Source: Streptomyces sp. SJL17-4
GTDB taxonomy: Bacteria > Actinomycetota > Actinomycetes > Streptomycetales > Streptomycetaceae
Assembly (NCBI RefSeq): GCF_036826855.1
Contig: NZ_CP104578.1
Span: forward strand, 6,754,501 to 6,818,500
Direction: 5' to 3'
Length of the DNA: 64,000 bases
A model generated the notes under the pieces. That model saw only the letters and a list, made by a program, of their open reading frames with translations. It was not told where the DNA came from and did not search any database. Made by a program: the position numbers and the translations under genes. This document shows, one piece after another, positions 58,381-64,000 of the stretch; position 1 is the stretch's first letter; each line of letters starts with the position of its first letter.

Positions 58381-59469
58381 GTGAGCCTGATCCGCGCCGC
58401 CGTCCTGCCCGCCGTCGGCTCCCCGCTGGAGATCACCGGCATCGAACTCCCCGAGCCCGGCCCCGGCCAGGTCCGGGTCCGGCTCGCGGCCGCCGGCGTC
58501 TGTCACTCCGACCTGTCGCTCTCCAACGGAACCATGCGGGTGCCCGTGCCCGCCGTCCTCGGTCACGAGGGCGCCGGGACCGTCGTCTCCGTCGGTGAGG
58601 GCGTCACCCATGTCGCCCCCGGCGACGACGTCGTCCTCAACTGGGCGCCCTCCTGCGGAAGCTGCCACCCCTGTTCGCTCGGCGAGGTCTGGCTCTGCGC
58701 CGACGCCCTCACCGGCGCCGCGAACATCCACGCCCGCACCCAGGACGGCACGGACCTCCACCCCGGCCTCAACGTCGCCGCCTTCGCCGAGGAGACCGTC
58801 GTCGCCGCGGGCTGCGTCCTCCCGGTGCCCGACGGCATACCGCTCACCGACGCCGCCCTCCTCGGCTGCGCCGTCCTCACCGGCTGGGGGGCGGTCCACC
58901 ACTCCGCCCGGGTCCGCGAGGGCGAGACGGTCGCGGTGTTCGGCGTCGGCGGGGTGGGGCTCGCCACGCTCCAGGCCGCCCGGATCGCGGGCGCCTCGAC
59001 GATCGTCGCCGTGGACGTCTCCCCGGAGAAGGAGGCACTCGCCCGGGCGGCCGGGGCGACCGAGTACGTCGTCGCCTCCGAGACCACGGCGAAGGAGATC
59101 CGGAAGCTGACGGGGGGCCAGGGCGTCGACGTGGCCGTCGAGTGCGTCGGCCGCGCCGTCACCATCCGCACCGCCTGGGACTCCACCCGGCGCGGCGGCC
59201 GCACCACGGTCGTCGGGATCGGCGGCAAGGACCAGCAGGTCACCTTCAACGCCCTGGAGCTCTTCCACTGGGGCCGCACGCTCGCGGGCTGCGTCTACGG
59301 CAACTCGAACCCGGCCGTCGACCTGCCGGTCCTCGCCGAGCACATCCGCGCCGGCCGGCTCGACCTGAGCGCACTCGTCACCGAGCGGATCACCCTGGAC
59401 GGCATCCCGGGCGCCTTCGAGAACATGCTCGCGGGCAAGGGCGGCCGGGCCCTGGTGGTCTTCCCCTGA
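58381..59469 (+). CDS. Zinc-dependent alcohol dehydrogenase
   Basis: This 362-residue medium-chain dehydrogenase has catalytic zinc ligands in GVCHSD and GHEGAG (about Cys41 and His63). Structural zinc cysteines are in CGSCHPCSLGEVWLC (about 92-106), and the NAD(H) Rossmann motif is VFGVGGVGLATLQAARIAGA (about 183). Length and motifs match class III-like or aryl/alkyl alcohol dehydrogenases. GTG 58381 has a purine-rich upstream stretch (GAGGAG). It is 110 bp downstream of the aldehyde dehydrogenase gene and before a strong terminator, so the pair probably forms one transcript. Confidence 0.95.
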   Translation: MSLIRAAVLPAVGSPLEITGIELPEPGPGQVRVRLAAAGVCHSDLSLSNGTMRVPVPAVLGHEGAGTVVSVGEGVTHVAPGDDVVLNWAPSCGSCHPCSLGEVWLCADALTGAANIHARTQDGTDLHPGLNVAAFAEETVVAAGCVLPVPDGIPLTDAALLGCAVLTGWGAVHHSARVREGETVAVFGVGGVGLATLQAARIAGASTIVAVDVSPEKEALARAAGATEYVVASETTAKEIRKLTGGQGVDVAVECVGRAVTIRTAWDSTRRGGRTTVVGIGGKDQQVTFNALELFHWGRTLAGCVYGNSNPAVDLPVLAEHIRAGRLDLSALVTERITLDGIPGAFENMLAGKGGRALVVFP

Positions 59470-59479
59470 CAGCGCACAC

Positions 59480-59521
59480 GGGGAAGCCCGTACCGGCCGC
59501 CGTGCCGGTACGGGCTTCCCC
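59480..59521. terminator. Strong 18-bp hairpin between convergent operons
   Basis: A perfect 18-bp inverted repeat (59480-59497 with 59504-59521) encloses a 6-base loop. It begins 11 bp after the alcohol dehydrogenase stop and ends 9 bp before the reductase gene stop on the other strand, so it can terminate both converging transcripts. Confidence 0.93.
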
Positions 59522-59529
59522 GCGTCGCG

Positions 59530-60465
59530 TCACAGATCCAGCACGAGACGGGCGCCGCGCGAGCGGCCCACGCAGATCATCATCGTCGCCCCCGAGGCCT
59601 TCTCGTCCTCGCCGAGGACGGAGTCGTGGTGCTCGGGCGTCCCGGCGATCACCTTCGTCTCACAGGTGCCGCAGAAGCCCTCCTCGCAGGAGTACGCGAC
59701 ACCGGGAACCACCTCGCGTACGGCGTCGAGCAGGGTCCGACCGGGCGGGACGTGCACGGTCCGCCCGGTCCGCCGCAGCTCCACCTCGAAACCGTCGCCG
59801 CCCCCGGAGTCCCGCACCGGCGCCGCGCCGAAACGCTCCGTGTGCAGCGGCCCCGGCCACCGTTCCTCCACCGCCCGCAGCAGCCCCTCCGGGCCGCAGC
59901 AGTACACCGCCGTCCCGGCCGGAAGCCCGGCGAGGGTGGCGTCCAGGTCGGGCAGCCCCGCCGTGTCCTGCGGGACGAGCGTGACGCCGGGGAGCACGGC
60001 GAGCTCCTCGCGGTACGCCATCGCCGCCAGGCTCCGGCCCCCGTACAGCAGGGACCACGACCCCGGCGGAAGCGAACGGACCATCGGAAGGAGGGGGGTG
60101 ATGCCGATGCCTCCCGCGATGAACAGATACCGCTCGGCGGGCACCAGCGGAAAGCGGTTGAACGGGCCCCGCACCCCGAGGACCGTGCCCGCGCCGACGG
60201 AGGTGTGGATCTCCTCCGATCCGCCGCGGCCGTCGGGCTCCCGCAGCACTCCGAGCCGGTACGCGCTCCGGTCCGCGGGGTCCCCGCAGAGCGAGTAGTG
60301 CCGGACCGCACCGGACGGCAGCGTCACCTCCAGATGGGCGCCGGGCTCCCACGGGGCCAGGTCGGCGCCCGTGGGGTCGGTGAGGACGAGGCCCAGGACA
60401 CCCTCGGCCTCGGGGACGGCGGACCGGACCGTGAGCCGGGTGGTGAGCGGGACAGTGGTGGACAT
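59530..60465 (-). CDS. PDR/VanB-type ferredoxin reductase with C-terminal 2Fe-2S domain
   Basis: This 311-residue reductase has a flavin-binding barrel (about 1-105; RHYSLCGDPADRSAY), a NAD(P)-binding domain (about 108-215; FIAGGIGITPLLPMV and YCCGPEGLL) and a C-terminal plant-type ferredoxin (about 225-311; CEEGFCGTCETKV and a fourth Cys in MMICVG). It passes electrons from NAD(P)H through flavin to 2Fe-2S. It is the last gene of the DapA-HDO-Rieske-NCS1 operon. ATG 60465 is 6 nt after GAGG; GTG 60471 would overlap the NCS1 stop by GTGA and is an alternative. It could supply electrons to the Rieske ferredoxin or diiron protein in the operon. Confidence 0.92.
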   Translation of the reverse strand: MSTTVPLTTRLTVRSAVPEAEGVLGLVLTDPTGADLAPWEPGAHLEVTLPSGAVRHYSLCGDPADRSAYRLGVLREPDGRGGSEEIHTSVGAGTVLGVRGPFNRFPLVPAERYLFIAGGIGITPLLPMVRSLPPGSWSLLYGGRSLAAMAYREELAVLPGVTLVPQDTAGLPDLDATLAGLPAGTAVYCCGPEGLLRAVEERWPGPLHTERFGAAPVRDSGGGDGFEVELRRTGRTVHVPPGRTLLDAVREVVPGVAYSCEEGFCGTCETKVIAGTPEHHDSVLGEDEKASGATMMICVGRSRGARLVLDL

Positions 60466-60467
60466 CG

Positions 60468-61919
60468 TCACCTCGAAACTCGTGTCGGCGGCAGCAGCGG
60501 CTCCGGCCACACCCGGCACAGCACCCCGTACAGCACGGCGGCGACCGCGAAGGAGGCCGGCAGGCTCAGGTCGACGCCGCCCGTGAGACCGGTCAACGGC
60601 CCGGTGTACAACGGGTTGTTGACCCAGAGGACCCCGACGACCGCGCCGAGCACGAAGGCCGTGGCGGCCCGCGGGTTGACCCCGCCGGTGTACCAGTACC
60701 GGCCGCCCCCGCCCGTGGCGAAGGTGCGCAGCGCCTCCGCGTCGTACCGGCCCCGGTGGAGCACGTACCCGACGAAGAGCACCGCCGCCCACGGGGCGAC
60801 GACGGTGAGCAGCAGCGTCACGAACGCCGACATCGCGTCCATGGCGTCGTACACCACCGCCCCCAGGTACAGCACGGCCGCCGCGAGCACCGCGACCACC
60901 GTGGTGACGGCGGCCCGTGAGGAGCGCCAGAACACGGAGTTGGCGGAGAGCCCGGCCGCGTACAGACAGAGCCCGGCCTGCGGCAGGGTGCCCGCGAAGC
61001 CGAAGACCACGACCGCGACCGCGAACCAGCCGGGCACCGCGTCCGTAAGACCCTGGAGCCACGGCTCGTCCGGGACGGGGAAGAGCGTCGTCACGTACGC
61101 GCCGGTGAGCAGCGCGGCGAGACTGCTGAGGAACATGGAGATCCCGCTGGCCCGCACGACCCGGCCGGTGGGCGTGGCGGCGGGCATGAAGCGGGTGTAG
61201 TCGCCCTGGAAGGTGGCGTACGACAGGGGCACGGTGGCGGAGGCGGTCGCCGCGAGCAGCCAGGTGTGCAGGGTGCTGTCGAGCGCGAGCGTCCCGCCGG
61301 CGTAGCCCGCGTCGAAGTCCGGGGCCAGGACGAGCACGGTGCCGAGGAGGACCACGCCGCCGGTGACCGCGGTGACCTTGTACGTACGGACCAGGGTCTC
61401 GTGGCCGCGTACGGCGACCAGCGCGACCGCCGCCGCCGTCACGAACATCGCCGCGGTCAGCGCGCCGGGGCCCGTGGGGGTGGAGAACAGCCGGTGGCCG
61501 GCGACCATGACGGCGGTGCCGCCCGTCCACACGGCGATGGCGAAGAAGCCGAGCGCGGTCACCACCGTGAGGACGTTGCCGACGACCCTGCCCCGTACGC
61601 CGAAGTGCGCGCCGCTCGCCACGGGATCGTTGGTGCCGGTCCGGACGCCGAAGCGGGCCAGCGGAGCGAGCAGCACCGTGCCGACGGCCACGCCGACGGC
61701 GATCGCGCTCGCCGAGGCCCACCAGCCGAGGCCGAAGACGACGGGCAGCGCGCCGAGCACGACCGTGCCGAAGGAGAACTGCGCGGAGGGCCAGATCCAG
61801 CCGAAGTCGGCGGGGGACGAGGTGCGTTCCGCCTCGGGCACCGGCGCGATGCCGTCGTGGTCGACCGCCGCACGGGGCGGCGTCACGGTGGACGCCGCCC
61901 CGGTCGGTGTGGTGGTCAT
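60468..61919 (-). CDS. NCS1-family purine/cytosine permease-like transporter
   Basis: This 483-residue permease has about 12 helices. It begins with a short cytoplasmic segment and GWIWPSAQFSFGTVVLGALP (helix 1, the NCS1 substrate region), with GTNDPVASGAHFGVRGRVVG (helix 3), SATVPLSYATFQGDYTRFMP (helix 6) and GFAGTLPQAGLCLYAAGLSA (helix 8). NCS1 proteins import nucleobases, hydantoins or related heterocycles with Na+ or H+. ATG 61919 lies within a TCATGA overlap with a 10-codon cistron created by a 29-bp duplication. Its stop is within 3 bp of the reductase start. It probably imports the operon substrate. Confidence 0.9.
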   Translation of the reverse strand: MTTTPTGAASTVTPPRAAVDHDGIAPVPEAERTSSPADFGWIWPSAQFSFGTVVLGALPVVFGLGWWASASAIAVGVAVGTVLLAPLARFGVRTGTNDPVASGAHFGVRGRVVGNVLTVVTALGFFAIAVWTGGTAVMVAGHRLFSTPTGPGALTAAMFVTAAAVALVAVRGHETLVRTYKVTAVTGGVVLLGTVLVLAPDFDAGYAGGTLALDSTLHTWLLAATASATVPLSYATFQGDYTRFMPAATPTGRVVRASGISMFLSSLAALLTGAYVTTLFPVPDEPWLQGLTDAVPGWFAVAVVVFGFAGTLPQAGLCLYAAGLSANSVFWRSSRAAVTTVVAVLAAAVLYLGAVVYDAMDAMSAFVTLLLTVVAPWAAVLFVGYVLHRGRYDAEALRTFATGGGGRYWYTGGVNPRAATAFVLGAVVGVLWVNNPLYTGPLTGLTGGVDLSLPASFAVAAVLYGVLCRVWPEPLLPPTRVSR

Positions 61920-61963
61920 GAGGCGCCCCCGGACGGTGTGGTGGTCATGAGGCGCTCCCGGAC
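61905..61963. repeat. 29-bp direct duplication at the NCS1 start
   Basis: GTGTGGTGGTCATGAGGCGC plus nine bases occurs twice in direct tandem (plus-strand copies about 61905 and 61934, one base different). On the minus strand the extra ATG (61948-61946) reads MTTTPSGGAS and stops at TGA 61918-61916, overlapping the true NCS1 ATG. Twenty-nine is not a multiple of three, so the duplicate frame cannot run into the gene. Confidence 0.9.
61916..61948 (-). CDS. 10-codon mini-cistron created by the duplication
   Basis: The frame ATG...TGA encodes MTTTPSGGAS. Its start overlaps the Rieske gene stop (61948-61945, ATGA) and its stop overlaps the NCS1 start (61919-61916, ATGA). It may serve as a re-initiation bridge between the two genes. 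The peptide itself is a copy of the NCS1 N-terminus (MTTTPTGAAS) with one indel-related change. No function of the peptide is expected. Confidence 0.6.
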   Translation of the reverse strand: MTTTPSGGAS

Positions 61964-62325
61964 GGGGCGGCCCCGGAGGCGGTCGCTTCGGTGGGGGCGG
62001 CCGGGTGGCTGTCGTGCGCGGGGTCGCGCTGCTCGGGGATGCTGAGGTCCCCCGGCAGCACGTCCACCACCCGAAGGGCCGCGCACGCCGCTCCCGCCAG
62101 GCGCTCCCCGCTGGTCAGGTCGAAGGTGGTGTGGTGCAGGGGGCAGGTGATGCGCAGCCTGTCCCCGTCGACCCTGCCGTACTTGAGCCGGCCCCCGCGG
62201 TGGGGGCAGACGGCGGCCGCGAGGACCTTGCGGCCGCCGACCTCGACGAGGACCAGGTCCTCGGTCACCTGGCGGACGGTGGGCTCGTCGGAGCCCCGCC
62301 GGCGCCCCGCGGGCACGGCCGTCAT
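61945..62325 (-). CDS. Rieske 2Fe-2S ferredoxin
   Basis: This 126-residue single-domain Rieske protein has both ligand pairs, CPHRGG (Cys-x-His, about residue 40) and CPLHHTTFDL (Cys-x2-His, about 61). It resembles ferredoxin components of ring-hydroxylating systems, with a C-terminal Pro/Ala tail of about 30 residues. It would carry electrons from the reductase at the end of the operon to an oxygenase, most likely the diiron protein encoded just upstream. Its start overlaps that gene by ATGA (62322-62325). No oxygenase alpha subunit is in the window. Confidence 0.93.
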   Translation of the reverse strand: MTAVPAGRRRGSDEPTVRQVTEDLVLVEVGGRKVLAAAVCPHRGGRLKYGRVDGDRLRITCPLHHTTFDLTSGERLAGAACAALRVVDVLPGDLSIPEQRDPAHDSHPAAPTEATASGAAPSGSAS

Positions 62326-63251
62326 GCGACGGTCTCCCGGGCTCGCGCGACGGCCGCCTCCGTGGCCGTCCCGACGATGTCGGAGGCCAGGCGCACGCCC
62401 GCCCAGATCTTCGCCAGGTCCGGCTCGTCGAGCGAGCGGATCGCCGTCCGCATATGACTGCTGTGGTACGAGTCGATGTACAGGTGCTCGGTGTAGTAGG
62501 CGTCGTGGGTGATCCCGAGCCGCCGCGCCGCCCGGGCGAAGCTCTGGAAGGCATACAGCACACTGGTCTCGAAGTAGGCGTACGCGCCCAGGAAGTACTG
62601 GGGCGAGGGGGCCCGGCTCGCCAGCCAGTGGAACATGTTGACGTAGGCGAAGCACTCGGGGGTCGTCTCGTCGAGGTAGTCGTCGAGCCGGAGGCTCATG
62701 CCGAGCTCGGTGAGCAGGTCGCGGTAGAGCTGGGAGTGCGCCTTCTCCTCGTTGCCGCAGCCGAGTTCGTCGATGAGGACGCGGAAGACCGCCATCGCCG
62801 AGCGGTACGGCAGCCGGGGCACCACCGGGAGCAGCGACTCCGACTCGGTGAGACCGTCGAGAGCGAACTGCCGCACCACGACCTTGAACTGATCGAGCGT
62901 CGCGTGCTCGGCGAGGAAGGTGGCGCTCTCCGGGAGCGAGGCCTCCTCCTCGGCGAGGAACTCCTTGAGCGCCTGGAGGAGCTCGCCGGCCGAGCCGAAC
63001 CGGGGCGCGGAGGCCTCGTACGCCCGTGCCTTGGGCAGGATCCAGCGCTCCTCGATCGCGGTCATCGACCCGTAGTCGCCGAGGTTGGGGACCCGCCGGT
63101 AGAGGCTGTGCAGCTCGCGCTGGGAGGTCGCGGCCGGGGCCGTGATCGAGTGCGCGGCCACCGGGACGGCGGACGGGGCCGCCGTGGCCGGTGCGGACGC
63201 GGCGGCCGCTGACGGCGTGGACGCGGTGGGAGCGGCGGGGGTGGTGCTCAT
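62322..63251 (-). CDS. Heme-oxygenase-like diiron oxidase/oxygenase (HDO family)
   Basis: This 309-residue protein has an N-terminal Ala/Pro/Thr tail (about 1-45) and a helical HDO domain. Ligand-like residues are in KEFLAEEEASLPES (about 100), GCGNEEKAHSQLYRDLL (ExxxH, about 165-172) and YYTEHLYIDSYHSSHM (D-x2-H-x2-H, about 255-266). HDOs such as UndA, BesC and SznF use two irons and O2 for oxidation, decarboxylation or desaturation of small molecules. Here a Rieske ferredoxin and reductase follow in the same operon, with ATGA overlaps on both sides. The substrate is not identifiable. Other iron-containing redox enzymes are possible. Confidence 0.85.
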   Translation of the reverse strand: MSTTPAAPTASTPSAAAASAPATAAPSAVPVAAHSITAPAATSQRELHSLYRRVPNLGDYGSMTAIEERWILPKARAYEASAPRFGSAGELLQALKEFLAEEEASLPESATFLAEHATLDQFKVVVRQFALDGLTESESLLPVVPRLPYRSAMAVFRVLIDELGCGNEEKAHSQLYRDLLTELGMSLRLDDYLDETTPECFAYVNMFHWLASRAPSPQYFLGAYAYFETSVLYAFQSFARAARRLGITHDAYYTEHLYIDSYHSSHMRTAIRSLDEPDLAKIWAGVRLASDIVGTATEAAVARARETVA

Positions 63252-64000
63252 GCCGCCTTCGCCTCCTCGTGCACGGTCGGGGAGGCGATCACGCCGCGCC
63301 GGTGGAGTTCCTTCTTGACCCAGCGGTACCAGTCGTCCTTGAAGACGCCGTACCGCTCGCAGACGGTGTTGATCTCCGCCTGCCGGTCGGGAGTCGGGTC
63401 GACCAGCATCGCGTTGCACAGGGAGGGTTCGAGGTTGGCCAGCGGGCCGATGAAGCCGTCGATGCCGCGGGCGTCGACGAGGAGGTTCTCCCAGCCCTCG
63501 AAGACCGGGATGCCGGTGCCGGCCTCGGCCATGTTCCGGGTGAAGGCGGCGTCGCCGCTGGACTCCTTGATGCCGACGATCCCCGGGATCTCCTTGCAGA
63601 TCCGGATCAGGGTGTCGAACTCGATGCGATTGCCCGAGAGCGCCTCCTCGTTGTAGAGGAAGATCGGGATGTCGAGGGCCGTGCGGATCGCCTTGTAGTG
63701 CTCGACGATCCCGTCCTGCGTCACCTCGGCGCCGAACGGCGTGGTGACGACGACGGCGTCGGCGCCGATCGCGGCCGCCGTCCGGGCCCGGTCGATCACC
63801 GCGTCGGTGTCGGGGAGCTGGATGCCGGCCAGGACGGGGAGACCGTCCGCGTGCCGGACGGTGTACGTGACGACGTCCTGCCACTGCCGCGCGTCGAGCT
63901 TCCAGCCCTCGCCGGAGGTCAGGGCCGGCATGAAGCCGTTGACCTCGGCGCGGATGTGGTCCAGGAGACGGACGACGCTCGGCTCGTCGACGACGCCGTG
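63248..64000 (-). CDS. Dihydrodipicolinate synthase-like aldolase (DapA family), N-terminus outside window
   Basis: The frame is open to the window edge, so the N-terminus is missing (250 codons seen). The Schiff-base lysine is in GIVGIKESSGD and the catalytic tyrosine in IFLYNEEAL, both on a TIM barrel. Also visible are VLAGIQLPDTDAVIDRAR and VFEGWENLLVDARGIDGFIG. DapA-family enzymes condense or cleave alpha-keto acids (pyruvate lyases, KDG aldolase, N-acetylneuraminate lyase). The family subgroup with catalytic context of an NCS1 permease and diiron oxygenase suggests a specialised small-molecule pathway, not lysine synthesis. It overlaps the diiron gene by ATGA (63248-63251). Confidence 0.9.
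   Translation of the reverse strand, partial: HGVVDEPSVVRLLDHIRAEVNGFMPALTSGEGWKLDARQWQDVVTYTVRHADGLPVLAGIQLPDTDAVIDRARTAAAIGADAVVVTTPFGAEVTQDGIVEHYKAIRTALDIPIFLYNEEALSGNRIEFDTLIRICKEIPGIVGIKESSGDAAFTRNMAEAGTGIPVFEGWENLLVDARGIDGFIGPLANLEPSLCNAMLVDPTPDRQAEINTVCERYGVFKDDWYRWVKKELHRRGVIASPTVHEEAKAA

Overview
The window is high-GC actinobacterial chromosome, almost certainly Streptomyces. Third codon positions are strongly G/C, GTG starts and ATGA/GTGA overlaps are frequent, several transcripts look leaderless, and the family set is typical of the genus (SepF-like protein, DUF5685, DUF1684, DUF5925, streptogrisins, class F sortase, AA10 LPMO, error-prone DnaE2). Much of the order recalls from memory the S. 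coelicolor SCO1705-SCO1749 core region; I could not check this. I saw no rRNA, convincing tRNA, insertion sequence, prophage or CRISPR array.

Layout. 1-2.6 kb: end of an MFS exporter, a SepF-like protein, a DUF5685 protein with a cysteine-dense tail. 2.7-13.5 kb: a polar amino acid-type ABC transporter with two binding proteins and two permeases, plus a flavoprotein, two luciferase-like monooxygenases, a DUF1684 protein and a GNAT, resembling Bacillus S-alkyl-cysteine sulfur salvage. 13.6-15.6 kb: two streptogrisin-type proteases. 15.7-22.5 kb: a membrane protein, dnaE2 and an ImuB-like protein, with an HTH/Clp-N gene pair between them whose promoter carries two perfect inverted repeats. 22.7-24.7 kb: secreted lipase and a sortase-anchored LPMO. 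24.8-28.6 kb: a response regulator divergent from tctCBA. 28.7-32.2 kb: DUF6299, DUF402, double-GNAT, YtrA-type GntR and AAA ATPase genes. 32.2-35 kb: two glycosyltransferases and a polysaccharide deacetylase in one operon.

35.6-45.7 kb: SGNH esterase, a membrane pseudokinase, a small basic protein, a family III CoA-transferase, a DrrAB-type exporter with divergent TetR gene, a stand-alone Type ISP C-terminal-like protein, and hmgA with a GntR/UTRA regulator. 45.9-50.3 kb: a coupled operon of beta-helix membrane protein, cupredoxin-like lipoprotein and polytopic membrane protein. 50.3-55 kb: TetR regulator, molybdopterin oxidoreductase, CitMHS transporter. 55.1-56.5 kb: a membrane-anchored secreted protein overlapping a class F sortase. 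56.9-59.5 kb: aldehyde and alcohol dehydrogenases. 59.5-64 kb (minus strand): a coupled operon of DapA-like aldolase, heme-oxygenase-like diiron enzyme, Rieske ferredoxin, NCS1 permease and ferredoxin-type reductase.

The most promising little-described systems are (i) the HTH/Clp-N pair inside the dnaE2-imuB locus with its two-operator control region, (ii) the DapA/diiron/Rieske/NCS1/reductase operon, which also holds a 29-bp duplication creating a 10-codon cistron, and (iii) the beta-helix/cupredoxin/membrane operon. All functions are read from sequence by eye; no similarity search was run.
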